Source of the DNA: Lacihabitans sp. LS3-19
GTDB lineage: Bacteria; Bacteroidota; Bacteroidia; Cytophagales; Spirosomataceae
Assembly (NCBI RefSeq): GCF_024343575.1
Contig: NZ_RJUA01000013.1
Span: 46,283 to 110,282, forward strand
DNA length: 64,000 bases
Direction of reading: 5' to 3'
Part shown: positions 12,112 to 21,095 of the stretch, piece by piece
Numbering within the stretch: the first letter of the stretch is position 1
Layout of the letters: every line of letters begins with the position of its first letter
The notes under the pieces: generated by a model
Databases searched by the model: none
Told to the model about the DNA's origin: nothing
What the model saw: the letters and a program-made list of their open reading frames with translations, nothing else
Program-made: the position numbers and the translations under genes

Positions 12112-12786
12112 CTATGAATTCATTTCTGCTAAAGCATTGATTTCTTGATTTTCTAAATATGTTTTTTCGTATTTTTTATTCAAACTTGCTATCATCGCTA
12201 TGCCCAACTTTGTGGTGGTGGTCACATTTTTTGATTTTACGATTAAACCGAAAAATGGTTTTAAAATCGCATAAAAAAAACGGTATAGCTTTGTTTTAGA
12301 TTTTATTCCTTTTTCAGGTACTATAAAACCCGGACGAAACATATACGATGCCCCGAAACCTTTATTTAATATGTAATTTTCGGTTTTTCCTTTCACTCGT
12401 GCCCACATTGATCTTCCTTTTTCGCTGGTATCGGTTCCTGTTCCAGAAACATAATTGAAGGTCATTTTTGGGTTTATTTCTAATAGTGTATCTACTAAGC
12501 TTTTGGTGACTTCAAAGGTCAAAATGGTATAATTGGCTTCATTGAGTCCAGATGACGAAACACCCATACAATGAAAACAGGCATCATAGCCCTTCAATTG
12601 CTCTTTTATGGAATCTGTTTTTGTAAAATCCTTTAATAATACTTCCTTCAATTTTGGATTCGAAATGTCTATGGCAGAGCGGTTTATCACCAACACTTCT
12701 AATATGGCATCACTTTCTAAACACGCTAAAAGCACGCCTTTTCCTACCATTCCGGTGCTGCCTGTAATTATAACTTTGTATTTCAT
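12112..12786 (-). CDS. Atypical SDR / NAD(P)H-binding epimerase-like protein
   Basis: 224 residues. The N-terminus has a Rossmann fold nucleotide site, V-I-I-T-G-S-T-G-M-V-G-K-G-V-L, followed by A-C-L-E-S-D and V-L-V-I-N-R-S, typical of short atypical SDRs related to the HTATIP2/YbjT group. No classical Y-x3-K is obvious. The start lies 1 nt after the AraC-family stop (12788), so the two form an operon, with the regulator translated first. Together with the 10951-12018 SDR it makes a small oxidoreductase locus. Its substrate is unknown. Confidence 0.8.
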   Translation of the reverse strand: MKYKVIITGSTGMVGKGVLLACLESDAILEVLVINRSAIDISNPKLKEVLLKDFTKTDSIKEQLKGYDACFHCMGVSSSGLNEANYTILTFEVTKSLVDTLLEINPKMTFNYVSGTGTDTSEKGRSMWARVKGKTENYILNKGFGASYMFRPGFIVPEKGIKSKTKLYRFFYAILKPFFGLIVKSKNVTTTTKLGIAMIASLNKKYEKTYLENQEINALAEMNS

Positions 12787-12787
12787 A

Positions 12788-13696
12788 TTAATTCAAATTA
12801 CGATATTCTACAGGTGTTTGGCCTGTTTTTGATTTAAACAATCTTGTAAAATAATGCGGATAGTTGAACCCTAAATCGTAGGCAATTTCACTTACAGAAT
12901 TCTCCGTGCTCATGAGGAGGTTTTTGGCTTTTTCTACTAAAAAGTCATTGATATGGTCTTTTGGTGCTCTTCCAGTTTCTTTTTTGAGCAAATCACTGAA
13001 ATAATGCTGTGAAAGATTGGCTTTTTCTGCAAAATATTGGATAGAAGGTAAGCCCGTTTCTATATGTTGATTGGTATTGAAATACTGCTTAAGAGATTTT
13101 TCAAAACTGGAAATGATGTCTTTGCTTTGGCTGGTGCGGGTATTAAACTGTCGCTCATAAAAACGCAAACTGTAGTTTAATAATAGCTCAAGATTGGTCA
13201 CAATCACCCTTTGGCTGTGGTTGTCTATCCTTTGTTCGGCTTCATTCTGAATATTGGTGGCACAGGTAAACATCGTTTTTTCTTCGTCCTCAGATAAATG
13301 AAGGGCCTCATAAACTTCATAATTGAAAAAACTATATTCGTCTATTTGAGCTCCTAAATGCGTATTTCTGATCAAATCGGGGTGGAAAAATAACATCCAA
13401 CCTTTAATTTCACCTGGTGCAATCGCCTTGGTGGGTTTATAAACTTGTCCCGGTGCCGAGTAAACCATCAATCCTTCTTCAAAATCCAGTGAATTGCGGC
13501 CATATTCCACACCGCAGCTTTTGTCTTTGAGCGAAATCATATAAAAGTCATTGATAAACTTACTTTCTACATCGCTTTCTCCCAAATATAGTTTGGAGGC
13601 ATCTACCAAAGAAATCAATGGATGCTTAGGTTTAGGTAAACCCAGCATTTCGTGCAATTGACTGATAGATTTTATTCTAAAGTTAGTTTCTGACAT
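12788..13696 (-). CDS. AraC family transcriptional regulator
   Basis: 302 residues: an N-terminal cupin-like sensor region and a C-terminal pair of helix-turn-helix motifs. The signature is clear at the end: F-A-E-K-A-N-L-S-Q-H-Y-F-S-D-L-L-K-K for the first HTH, and I-A-Y-D-L-G-F-N-Y-P-H-Y-F-T-R-L-F-K for the second, ending T-P-V-E-Y-R-N-L-N. It is cotranscribed with the 12112 gene. Its own promoter and that of the neighbouring SDR carry the same paired 15-bp elements, so it probably autoregulates and controls the SDR genes. The inducer is unknown. Confidence 0.95.
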   Translation of the reverse strand: MSETNFRIKSISQLHEMLGLPKPKHPLISLVDASKLYLGESDVESKFINDFYMISLKDKSCGVEYGRNSLDFEEGLMVYSAPGQVYKPTKAIAPGEIKGWMLFFHPDLIRNTHLGAQIDEYSFFNYEVYEALHLSEDEEKTMFTCATNIQNEAEQRIDNHSQRVIVTNLELLLNYSLRFYERQFNTRTSQSKDIISSFEKSLKQYFNTNQHIETGLPSIQYFAEKANLSQHYFSDLLKKETGRAPKDHINDFLVEKAKNLLMSTENSVSEIAYDLGFNYPHYFTRLFKSKTGQTPVEYRNLN

Positions 13697-13711
13697 TCGT
13701 TTAGTTTTTTA

Positions 13712-13776
13712 CAAAGGTCGTTTCGTTTTCTTTAATAATTTAACACAAAACGCTGAATAACTAACACAGAATGTGA
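13712..13776 (-). promoter_or_regulatory. araC-family promoter with two 15-bp direct repeats
   Basis: On the minus strand GACCTTTG (13712-13719) is the -7 candidate. TAACACAAAACGCTG (13741-13755) and TAACACAGAATGTGA (13762-13776, plus-strand writing) lie upstream, 21 bp apart. The proximal repeat edge is 22 bp from the edge of the -7 box, exactly as at the SDR promoter (12051 to 12073). No TTG sits at the right distance here, which fits an activator-dependent promoter. Confidence 0.55.
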
Positions 13777-13911
13777 ATTTATTGTAAGTGAATGATTTTC
13801 AGTGTGATATTTAAAAAAAAGCGATAAGTTTGGAATAATTTTTAATTCAAACTTAGTAGGCATTTTTTAATTTAAGGACTTGGATTTTAAAAAAATAGTA
13901 TTTGGTTTATT

Positions 13912-14058
13912 CTAAGGCTCTAAATGTAAGATTTTACCATCTCTAGAAACCACCACTTTGTTTTTTTTGTACCGTTTGAATTCGAGCATTTTTTGGTAGG
14001 CTTGATATAGACCTTTTAACAGTTTTTGGTTAAACTCATTCTCTTCATTATTTTCCAT
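13912..14058 (-). CDS. Small 48-residue hypothetical protein next to a zeta-toxin-like pseudogene
   Basis: The frame from ATG at 14058 to TAG at 13912 encodes a charged 48-residue protein (begins M-E-N-N-E-E-N-E-F-N-Q-K, ends G-K-I-L-H-L-E-P), rich in Lys and Glu with a helical middle (L-Y-Q-A-Y-Q-K-M-L-E-F). It starts 18 nt after the stop of the broken zeta-toxin-like gene and runs in the same direction, as a partner gene would. It is intact although its neighbour is decayed. A role as antitoxin or accessory is inference from position only. Confidence 0.5.
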   Translation of the reverse strand: MENNEENEFNQKLLKGLYQAYQKMLEFKRYKKNKVVVSRDGKILHLEP

Positions 14059-14076
14059 AAAATGATTTAAATTTTC

Positions 14077-14597
14077 CTACTTTAAAATATCCACAGATTC
14101 AATTTCTTTTTTAAAATTTAGTTTGACAATCAAAGTAGGATTACCTTCTGAATTATCAAAAAAACTCATCTTATCAGCGATTTTCGAATAAATTTCGAAC
14201 AAATTCTTAATTCCTTTGTGATAAATTCTTATTATAACGTCCTTTTCTATGTTATGCCCCACTTCCATAATTCTGGTTTTCACTCTTTCTATTGCCAATT
14301 GAGGTGAGTTTGTTTTCCTGAGCGAAAAGTATCTTTTGTTTGTAAATTTTGCTGGCCAAGGTAGTTTCTAAGGCAAAACTTTCCTGGGATTCAAAGTGCT
14401 CTTGTAGTCTATCTAACATCGGTCTGCCAGCTTCATAAGACACTTTCTAAGGATTAAAAGGTGAAAGACCTCTTGCTATCTCATCAGCATTTATAAATTC
14501 CTTGATACCAAGTATTTCTGGTAAAATAGTAAACGAGGCAGTGGTTTTACCAGCACCATTACATCCTGAAAATCAAAATAGATTTTTTATTTTCACT
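14077..14597 (-). pseudogene. Zeta toxin / AAA-type kinase pseudogene
   Basis: Reading the minus strand across frames recovers a zeta-toxin-like P-loop kinase. S-E-N-K-K-S-I-L-I-F is followed, after a frame change, by the Walker A S-G-C-N-G-A-G-K-T-T, then I-N-A-D-E-I-A-R-G-L-S-P-F-N-P. An in-frame TAG at 14447-14449 follows, then S-Y-E-A-G-R-P-M-L-D-R-L and F-A-L-E-T-T-L-A-S. A further deletion with frameshift precedes N-S-P-Q-L-A-I-E-R-V and the C-terminal part ending D-I-L-K. At least three lesions are therefore present. No ATG is left at the expected start. Zeta-type enzymes phosphorylate UDP-GlcNAc in characterised toxin-antitoxin systems; this copy cannot be active. Confidence 0.8.
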
Positions 14598-14671
14598 TAA
14601 ACAAAAATAGCTGTATTTATTACTGACATAACCTATGAAATTCGTAAATCTTCATAATTGTAAATTTACTT

Positions 14672-15385
14672 TCATTTTCCCCACTTTATAATTCTTGTTA
14701 TATCGTATATTTCTCCTCCTTTTAAACCCATGTGACCACGTCTGTCCATTCTAAAAGTCCCTTCAATTAAAACGTAGGATTTGTTATGATAATTAATATT
14801 TTGCCTGTCTAACTTATTAGAAAAAGAGACACTAAAACTATTTTTATTTAAACTATGCTCATAGTCCTCTTTATGTAAATAAATGGCATCTCCCTCAAAT
14901 TCTAAATTTAAGTAGCCAACTATTTGTATTTTTTTGCCATGATACCTCTCTGGGGTGGCAATTAATCTTACCAAAGAAATATTATAGTCCTCCATTAATA
15001 CAAAGCCCTCTTTTAGGTGCATACTATGTTCTTCCATACAGCCCGAATCTATTGTTTTTTCGGGTTTTATACCCATACCCCAAATAACCCAAGGTGATAA
15101 TCCCAAATTGGGATAAGGGATTTTTGGATCATTTAAGAATATTGAATCGTTTTCAAATTGAATCTTTTTATCAACTATTTCCCATTTTCCTTTTACTTCG
15201 CCTTTACAGCCAATTTGACTATATTCATAGGTAAATTTGTGGTTAGTGTCTAGTGTCATTATTGAGTGTCTATCAAAAGTATTTACATTTGATTTATAAA
15301 CGCCTGCATGATCAACTTTTCTGGTTTGTCCATTTGATGGGAGAGTTACAATTATTGAAAAGATAAGTAGAAGCTGTATTTTCAT
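14672..15385 (-). CDS. Secreted protein of unknown function
   Basis: The frame is open from a TTG at 15496, but the ATG at about 15385 begins a good signal peptide (M-K-I-Q-L-L-L-I-F-S-I-I-V-T-L-P-S-N-G-Q), so that start is chosen (about 237 residues). The middle (T-L-D-T-N-H-K-F-T-Y-E-Y and G-K-W-E-I-V-D-K-K-I) looks like a small beta-barrel typical of secreted stress-type proteins. The C-terminal half (Y-H-G-K-K-I-Q-I-V-G-Y-L-N-L-E-F-E, I-Y-L-H-K-E-D-Y-E, Y-V-L-I-E-G-T-F) resembles an OB-fold. I do not recognise a named family. Confidence 0.7.
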   Translation of the reverse strand: MKIQLLLIFSIIVTLPSNGQTRKVDHAGVYKSNVNTFDRHSIMTLDTNHKFTYEYSQIGCKGEVKGKWEIVDKKIQFENDSIFLNDPKIPYPNLGLSPWVIWGMGIKPEKTIDSGCMEEHSMHLKEGFVLMEDYNISLVRLIATPERYHGKKIQIVGYLNLEFEGDAIYLHKEDYEHSLNKNSFSVSFSNKLDRQNINYHNKSYVLIEGTFRMDRRGHMGLKGGEIYDITRIIKWGK

Positions 15386-15732
15386 GAATTTACACCAATT
15401 TTGGTCATTAAAAAGTAGATTTTCTCTAAAGTTAAAAGTTTTGCGTTTAAGAACAAACAGTTTATGGGAATTCAGAAAGTGAAGACAAATATCCAAAAAG
15501 AGAGTTTCAGGGAAAGTTCTTGATAATTTTTAATCTAGTTTTCATTTTCAAATCCAAAAATAATGCTTTAGTGCTTTCTCATTGGATTTTAGATAGGTTT
15601 CTTCCTGTTTTTTTACTCAAAAAATCTAAAATAATATTTTTTTTGAATTTCTCTGAACCTTTAATTGCATTTTGTGTTTATAAATTTAATGTATATACAT
15701 TAATTGAAACAAATCATTAAAATTATTTAAGA

Positions 15733-16344
15733 ATGAAACAAATCAAAACATTGGCATTGGTAGCAGTTTTAGCTGCTGCAACTTGGTCTTGTACCTCAAC
15801 AGCAGAAACAACAGAGGAGTCAACAGCTACTATGGCATTGCCAGACGGTGAAATGGCCATAAACAGTGACGGAAGTACAGTAGAATGGAAAGGTGAGGTT
15901 TTGGGAATGAAATCACACACAGGAACTGTGAAATTGACTGAAGGAAACCTAACTGTAAAAGGTGGAGCCATAACTGGTGGAAAATTTTCTGTGGATTTGA
16001 GCACTATCACGCCAACTGATTCTACCTATGACGCTGACAACACAAGAGAAAAATTGGTTGGACATTTGTCTTCTCCAGATTTCTTCAACGTAGCTGAATT
16101 CCCAACTGCGACATTCGAAATTACTGAAGTTATGGGAACGGATTTGAAAGGAAATCTAACTATCAGAGGTATTTCTCACGAAGAAACAGTAAAAAACGTA
16201 GCAATAGATGCTGAAGCTGGAACTGTATCAGGTATACTTACTTTTGACCGTAGCAAATACGATGTAAGCTTTAAAATGCCAGTTGCTGACCTAGTGTTGA
16301 GCAACGATATTCCATTAAACGTTACGATTGCAATAGCAAAATAA
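15733..16344 (+). CDS. YceI family lipoprotein
   Basis: 203 residues. The signal peptide ends in a lipobox-like A-T-W-S-C-T at residues 17-22, so this is a lipoprotein. After an acidic Ser/Thr linker it carries a YceI domain: V-E-W-K-G-E-V-L-G-M-K-S-H-T-G near residue 55, F-S-V-D-L-S-T-I-T, H-L-S-S-P-D-F-F-N-V-A-E-F-P-T, and F-D-R-S-K-Y-D-V near the end. YceI domains are lipocalin-like barrels that bind isoprenoid or other lipid ligands in the periplasm. It is monocistronic, with its own terminator. Confidence 0.93.
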   Translation: MKQIKTLALVAVLAAATWSCTSTAETTEESTATMALPDGEMAINSDGSTVEWKGEVLGMKSHTGTVKLTEGNLTVKGGAITGGKFSVDLSTITPTDSTYDADNTREKLVGHLSSPDFFNVAEFPTATFEITEVMGTDLKGNLTIRGISHEETVKNVAIDAEAGTVSGILTFDRSKYDVSFKMPVADLVLSNDIPLNVTIAIAK

Positions 16345-16362
16345 GGTTTTAATAACTCTTAG

Positions 16363-16400
16363 AAAAAGCTCTTTCTTCTATTGGAAAGGGCTTTTTTTTT
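16363..16400 (+). terminator. Terminator after yceI-family gene
   Basis: AAAAGC-T-CTTTC (from 16364) pairs with GAAAG-G-GCTTTT (ending about 16395), with one G-T pair, around the loop TTCTATTG. A run of ten T follows. It lies 20 nt after the stop codon. Confidence 0.85.
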
Positions 16401-16526
16401 GGGTTTTGGGATTGGTAAAACTATTGAATTATGAATAGTGTTTTTCCTAATTTTTTTATTTTGCCCAGTCCAAATTTTTAAGGTCTATCATATCTCACAT
16501 TATTTAAATGACTTTCATAAATATTC

Positions 16527-16763
16527 TCAAATAGCCATTTCTTGTTTAAATGTAAAAAAGCCTTCAAAACTCAAATCTTCATCCAGTTTTTCCCAATGTA
16601 TGCCAAAAGGAGATAGAGTAAAGTCTTCTCTTTGTGCTTTTGTTGCTTTCAAAAGCCTTGGAAACCATGCAATTGGGTGTTTTTTTATTTCACCTTTATC
16701 CGTTTCAATAAAAATGGAATCTTCGTTTGTCCAGACTTTTATTACGTTTATTTCATTCTCCAT
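16527..16763 (-). CDS. DUF2442 domain protein
   Basis: 78 residues from ATG at 16763; a longer frame upstream overlaps the preceding gene and is unlikely. I-K-H-P-I-A-W-F-P-R-L in the middle and W-E-K-L-D-E-D-L-S-F-E-G near the end are the DUF2442 signature. DUF2442 genes are commonly found directly downstream of DUF4160 genes, as here, with an 11-nt overlap. The pair has been regarded as toxin-antitoxin-like, but no function is established. This member looks intact although its partner is frameshifted. Confidence 0.85.
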   Translation of the reverse strand: MENEINVIKVWTNEDSIFIETDKGEIKKHPIAWFPRLLKATKAQREDFTLSPFGIHWEKLDEDLSFEGFFTFKQEMAI

Positions 16764-16984
16764 GATATTCTTTCCATTTAGCAATAATAATCTCTTTATT
16801 TTCTTCAATAATAGCCACTGCAAGGCTAATCTCTTTGTTTTTTAAACCTTTATTGGAAACTAATTTTACATTTTCAACCTCAAATTTTACTTTTCTATAA
16901 GCAATTATTAAATGTATATGAACAGGAGAAGATAATTGGATAAAAATGAAATCTAAGACCAAATTTTATAATCAAAGTTGGCAT
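16753..16984 (-). pseudogene. DUF4160 protein, frameshifted
   Basis: From ATG at 16984 the sequence reads M-P-T-L-I-I-K-F-G-L-R-F-H-F-Y-P, the normal start of a DUF4160 protein. The expected continuation (S-S-P-V-H-I-H-L, then K-F-E-V-E-N-V-K-L and I-I-E-E-N-K-E-I-I-I-A-K-W) is in another frame and runs to the stop at 16753. The frame change lies around 16930-16950. A single indel therefore separates the two halves. The ATG and the C-terminal part are otherwise conserved, so the lesion is recent or is a sequencing error. Confidence 0.75.
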
Positions 16985-17114
16985 ATTATTTTGATTATTT
17001 TAATGCATTTTCAGGATATAAAAATTTGAAGTATTTTAAAATTTAAAGTATTTCTTTGTAATTCAAATTGGTAAAAGTTATTAATAATTGATGAAACAGC
17101 ATTTGTTAAACAAG

Positions 17115-17142
17115 AAAAGCCCCAATCTCTCGGGGCTTTTTC
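17115..17142 (-). terminator. metH terminator
   Basis: AAAAGCCCC (17115-17123) pairs with GGGGCTTTT (17132-17140) around an 8-base loop, with further A/T on both sides. It lies 57 nt beyond the metH stop codon on the minus strand. Confidence 0.85.
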
Positions 17143-17150
17143 AATAAATA

Positions 17151-17182
17151 TCTGTGTCGAATCCGTGTCAAATCTGTGTTCC
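17151..17182. repeat. Degenerate copy of the CTGCGT-type dispersed repeat
   Basis: Contains ATCTGTGT, AATCCGTGTCA and AATCTGTGTTCC in a row. The pattern matches the AATCTGCGTT...ATCCGCGTCATCTGCGTGCC core of the array at 21.6-22.0 kb, with T for C at several positions. It sits right after the metH terminator. Confidence 0.45.
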
Positions 17183-17196
17183 AAAAACACCCCAAC

Positions 17197-20100
17197 TCAA
17201 TAATTCAAAGCTGGGCTCAACCATCTTTCGGCTTCTTCTATGGCTATGCCACGTTTTTTGGTGTAGTCTTCTACTTGGTCTTTTTCTATTTTGCCTAGAC
17301 CAAAGTATTTAGACTTCGGGTGTGAGTAGTAAAATCCACTAACTGCGGAGGCTGGCCACATGGCAAGGCTTTCGGTTAAACTTACACCTATGGCATTTTC
17401 TACGTCTAAGAGTTTAAATAAGTCAGTTTTGAGTGTATGGTCAGGGCAAGCTGGATAGCCTGGTGCTGGCCTTATACCTTGGTATTTTTCTTTTATTATT
17501 TCTTCGTTTTTCAAACTTTCGGTGGCCGTGTAACCCCAAAGGTCGGTTCTAACTTTTTTGTGTAAAAGCTCTGTAAATGCCTCTGCAAATCTGTCCGCCA
17601 ATACTTTGAGCATTATAGAATTGTAGTCGTCGTGGTTGGCCTCAAAGGCTTTTGCACGGTCTTCTGCTCCAAATATGCCTACCGCAAATCCTCCAAAATA
17701 GTCGGTCTTTCCAGTCGAAACTGGTGCAATAAAGTCTGCCAAAGAGATATTAGGCACACCATCCCCTTTTTTGCCTTGTTGTCTCAGGTGTTGGAACTTC
17801 GCCAAAGTTTGCTGCGTGTCTGCCTTGTACACTGTATGGTCATGGGCAAGGTTAGAGCATGAACTGGTATGTCCTTCGTCATTTTTCTCAAATCCATATA
17901 TGATCTGCGTGTCGTCGTTTTCAACATTGCTCGGCCAAAAACCTACAACTCCATTTGCAGATAACCATTTCTCAGAAATAATCTGTTTCAACATCTCTTG
18001 GGCGTCGTCGTACAGTTTTTGTGCTTCTACGCCAACCACTTCGTCAGTCAATATTTTAGGATAATGCCCGTGCAAATCCCACGATTGGAAAAATGGCGTC
18101 CAGTCGATAAACTCGGCTATTTCTTTCAAACTATATTTCTCAAAAACCTTGGTTCCCAAAAACTTTGGTTTGGTTATTTGCGTAGCTTCCCAGTCAATTT
18201 TCAGTTTGTTTTGGCGAGCTTCGGATATTCTGATATAAGCTTTGGCTGTTTGACGGCTTTCGTAATCTACTCTAAAACGTTCATAATCAGATTTTACTTC
18301 TTTTACGTAGTTTACTGAGAGTTCTTTGCTCAATAAATTGCTCACCACCGGTACTGATTTAGAAGCATCCAAAACATGGACCACTGGTCCAGAATAGTAA
18401 GGGTCAATCTTAACTGCGGTATGCACTCGCGAAGTAGTAGCTCCACCAATCAAAAGCGGCATTTTCATGCCTCGTTTCTCCATCTCTTTGGCCATATATA
18501 CCATTTCGTCCAGAGAAGGGGTAATCAATCCACTAAGACCAATAGCATCCACATTGTGCTCAACGGCAGCTGCCAAGATTTTTTCAGCTGGTACCATTAC
18601 GCCAATGTCTATGATTTCATAGTTATTACAAGCTAATACAACTCCAACAATATTTTTACCGATGTCATGCACGTCGCCTTTTACAGTAGCAAGCAAAACC
18701 TTACCATTGTTGGTGCTGAGGTCACCACTTTTTAGTTTTTCGGCTTCTAGAGCAGGTAGGAGGTAGGCAACCGCCTTTTTCATCACTCTAGCAGATTTTA
18801 CCACTTGCGGCAAGAACATCTTACCTGAGCCAAAAAGGTCACCTACCACATTCATACCGTCCATCAAAGGACCTTCGATGATATGGAGAGGAATTGGGTA
18901 TTTGTCTAAAGATTCCTGCATGTCTTGGTCTATGAAATCTATGATTCCTTTTACCAAAGCATGCTCTATTCGCTTTTCCAATGGATAACTTCTCCATTCT
19001 TGAGCTACGGTTTCAGTTTCTTTGCTGGTGCCTTTTAAGCCTTCAGCTATATCGAGTAAACGCTCTGTTGCATCTTCTTTTCTGTTTAATAATACGTCTT
19101 CTACGGCTTCCAAAAGCTCTCTCGGGATATCATCGTACACTTCCAGCATACTTGGGTTTACGATACCCATATCCATACCTGCCTGTGTGGCATGGTACAA
19201 AAACGCCGAATGTATGGCCTCCCGTACTTTGTCATTGCCACGAAAAGAGAACGAAACGTTACTCACACCACCACTCACGTGGGCATGCGGCAGGTTTTCT
19301 TTTACCCATTTGGTACCTTCAAAAAACGAAATCGCATTGATTTTGTGCTCTTCTATGCCTGTGGCAACAGGGAATATATTGAGGTCAAATATGATGTCTT
19401 GAGGAGGAAACTTAACTTTATCTACCAAAACATCATAAGAACGTTTGGCTATTTCTATTCTGCGGGCGGTAGTATCGGCTTGACCATCTTCGTCAAAAGC
19501 CATCACAATTACCGCAGCACCGAATTTTCGAATAATATTGGCCTGACGTATAAACTCTTCCTCCCCAGCCTTTAGTGATATGGAGTTTACAACGCCTTTT
19601 CCTTGGATACATTTTAATCCAGCCTCTATGATTTCCCATTTTGACGAATCGACCATGATGGGCACTTTCGAGATTTCTGGCTCCGAGGCTATCAGGTTAA
19701 GGAAAGTAGTCATAGACGCTATTCCGTCCAACATACCTTCGTCCATGTTGATGTCTATTACGTTAGCACCGCCTTCTACTTGGTCTTGGGCAACTGAAAG
19801 AGCGGCTTCAAACTGTGCGTTTTTGATCAGTTTCAAGAATTTCTTTGAGCCTGTCACGTTGGTTCTTTCGCCCACGTTTACAAATCCCAATTCTTTTGTC
19901 AAGGTCATCGGTTCCAAGCCACTCAAACGAAGCATTGGCTCAATAACTTTGGGTTGTCTTGGTGCGAATTCGGCGGCTAATTTGGCAAATTCTTTGATGT
20001 GTTCGGGTGTAGTACCACAACATCCACCTAGTATATTTATATAACCTTCTTCCAAAAATTCACGAACCTGCTCCGCCATATAAGCTCCAGACTCGTCGTA

Positions 20101-20952
20101 TTGGCCCATTTCGTTCGGCAAGCCAGCGTTTGGATATACACTCACGAAACAATCTGCTATTCGAGAAAGCTCACCAAGGTAGGGTTTCATGGCTCTTGCA
20201 CCCAAGGCACAGTTTAAACCAATAGAGAGCAGATTGGCATGTGAAACCGAATTGTAAAACGCCTCAGATGTTTGTCCTGTAAGCGTACGGCCAGATTGGT
20301 CTGTGATAGTTCCCGAGACCATTATTGGCATATCAAAGGCTGGATTCGCTACTTTTCTCTCGTCTATTATATCTGTGGCAGCATAAAGTGCGGCTTTACA
20401 GTTAAGCGTATCTGTTACGGTTTCTATCAAAAGCATATTTACGCCACCATCTATGAGGGCGTTGATTTGCTCTTTAAAAGCCACCAAAAGCTCATCAAAA
20501 GTAATGGCTCTAAAGCCCGGATTGTTTACATCTGGCGAAAGAGAAGCCATTTTGGTTGTTGGCCCAATAGAACCGGCGACAAATCTTGGCTTATCTGGGT
20601 TAGCCAAAGTAAACTCATCGGCTGCTTGACGAGCCAACTTTGCACCTTCGAAGTTAATTTCATACACCAAATCTTCCATGTGGTAGTCGGCCATGGCCAC
20701 TGTAGTACCACTGAAAGTATTGGATTCTATAATGTCAGCTCCAGCTTCAAGGTATTCTTTGTGAATGGCCAAGATGACATCTGGACGCGTGATAGATAAT
20801 AAATCGTTGTTACCTTTAATATCATGTGGGAAATCTTTGAAGCGTTCACCTCTATAGTCTGCGTCTGATAATCTGTATCTTTGAATCATGGTACCCATTG
20901 CACCATCTAAAACCAATATTCTCTTCTTTAATTCTTCTCTTAAATTGCTCAT
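17197..20952 (-). CDS. metH: Cobalamin-dependent methionine synthase MetH
   Basis: 1251 residues, full length for the four-module enzyme. The N-terminal homocysteine domain has L-N-C-A-L-G-A near residue 245 and [10 protein letters not shown] near 310, giving the zinc Cys residues. The pterin domain begins around [12 protein letters not shown]. The cobalamin domain has D-V-H-D-I-G-K-N near residue 760, with the His that ligates cobalt. The C-terminal reactivation domain has [12 protein letters not shown] for AdoMet binding. The enzyme transfers a methyl group from methyl-THF to homocysteine. It is divergent from an Lrp-type regulator, with a shared palindrome between them. No SAM or cobalamin riboswitch fits in the 143-bp gap. 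Confidence 0.98.
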   Translation of the reverse strand: MSNLREELKKRILVLDGAMGTMIQRYRLSDADYRGERFKDFPHDIKGNNDLLSITRPDVILAIHKEYLEAGADIIESNTFSGTTVAMADYHMEDLVYEINFEGAKLARQAADEFTLANPDKPRFVAGSIGPTTKMASLSPDVNNPGFRAITFDELLVAFKEQINALIDGGVNMLLIETVTDTLNCKAALYAATDIIDERKVANPAFDMPIMVSGTITDQSGRTLTGQTSEAFYNSVSHANLLSIGLNCALGARAMKPYLGELSRIADCFVSVYPNAGLPNEMGQYDESGAYMAEQVREFLEEGYINILGGCCGTTPEHIKEFAKLAAEFAPRQPKVIEPMLRLSGLEPMTLTKELGFVNVGERTNVTGSKKFLKLIKNAQFEAALSVAQDQVEGGANVIDINMDEGMLDGIASMTTFLNLIASEPEISKVPIMVDSSKWEIIEAGLKCIQGKGVVNSISLKAGEEEFIRQANIIRKFGAAVIVMAFDEDGQADTTARRIEIAKRSYDVLVDKVKFPPQDIIFDLNIFPVATGIEEHKINAISFFEGTKWVKENLPHAHVSGGVSNVSFSFRGNDKVREAIHSAFLYHATQAGMDMGIVNPSMLEVYDDIPRELLEAVEDVLLNRKEDATERLLDIAEGLKGTSKETETVAQEWRSYPLEKRIEHALVKGIIDFIDQDMQESLDKYPIPLHIIEGPLMDGMNVVGDLFGSGKMFLPQVVKSARVMKKAVAYLLPALEAEKLKSGDLSTNNGKVLLATVKGDVHDIGKNIVGVVLACNNYEIIDIGVMVPAEKILAAAVEHNVDAIGLSGLITPSLDEMVYMAKEMEKRGMKMPLLIGGATTSRVHTAVKIDPYYSGPVVHVLDASKSVPVVSNLLSKELSVNYVKEVKSDYERFRVDYESRQTAKAYIRISEARQNKLKIDWEATQITKPKFLGTKVFEKYSLKEIAEFIDWTPFFQSWDLHGHYPKILTDEVVGVEAQKLYDDAQEMLKQIISEKWLSANGVVGFWPSNVENDDTQIIYGFEKNDEGHTSSCSNLAHDHTVYKADTQQTLAKFQHLRQQGKKGDGVPNISLADFIAPVSTGKTDYFGGFAVGIFGAEDRAKAFEANHDDYNSIMLKVLADRFAEAFTELLHKKVRTDLWGYTATESLKNEEIIKEKYQGIRPAPGYPACPDHTLKTDLFKLLDVENAIGVSLTESLAMWPASAVSGFYYSHPKSKYFGLGKIEKDQVEDYTKKRGIAIEEAERWLSPALNY

Positions 20953-20976
20953 TCAGCTTTGTTCTAAAATTTTGTT

Positions 20977-20984
20977 CAAAATTA
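20977..20984 (-). promoter_or_regulatory. metH -7 box
   Basis: TAATTTTG on the minus strand matches TAnnTTTG exactly and lies 25 nt upstream of the metH ATG, leaving a short leader. No TTG was found at the ideal distance upstream. Confidence 0.4.
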
Positions 20985-21022
20985 ATAAATAAAAGATAAA
21001 AAAATAAGTCATAGTAGTGAAA

Positions 21023-21041
21023 TATAGATAAATTATCTATA
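21023..21041. promoter_or_regulatory. Perfect 19-bp palindrome between metH and lrp-type gene (candidate Lrp operator)
   Basis: TATAGATAA-A-TTATCTATA is a perfect 9-1-9 inverted repeat. It lies between the -7 box of metH (20977-20984) and the -7 box of the Lrp-type gene (TAATTTTG at 21069-21076), about 40 bp from each. AT-rich palindromes of this kind are the expected target of Lrp/AsnC dimers, and the position suits control of both divergent genes. Confidence 0.55.
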
Positions 21042-21068
21042 AATGCTATTTTTTTTGAATACTTTATC

Positions 21069-21089
21069 TAATTTTGTTTTTCAAAAGGA
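21069..21089 (+). promoter_or_regulatory. lrp-type gene -7 box and strong Shine-Dalgarno
   Basis: TAATTTTG (21069-21076) is an exact -7 box, followed by AAAGGAG (21083-21089) 6 nt before the ATG. A strong Shine-Dalgarno is uncommon in this phylum. It supports the start at 21096. Confidence 0.5.
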
Positions 21090-21095
21090 GCGATT

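Noticed and set aside
15386..15496. Extended N-terminus of the secreted unknown protein from the TTG at 15496
   Set aside because: The signal peptide begins at the ATG near 15385; the extra 37 residues have no such feature.
20953..21095. SAM or cobalamin riboswitch before metH
   Set aside because: The gap is too short and shows no B12-box or SAM motif; it holds a palindrome and two promoter boxes.
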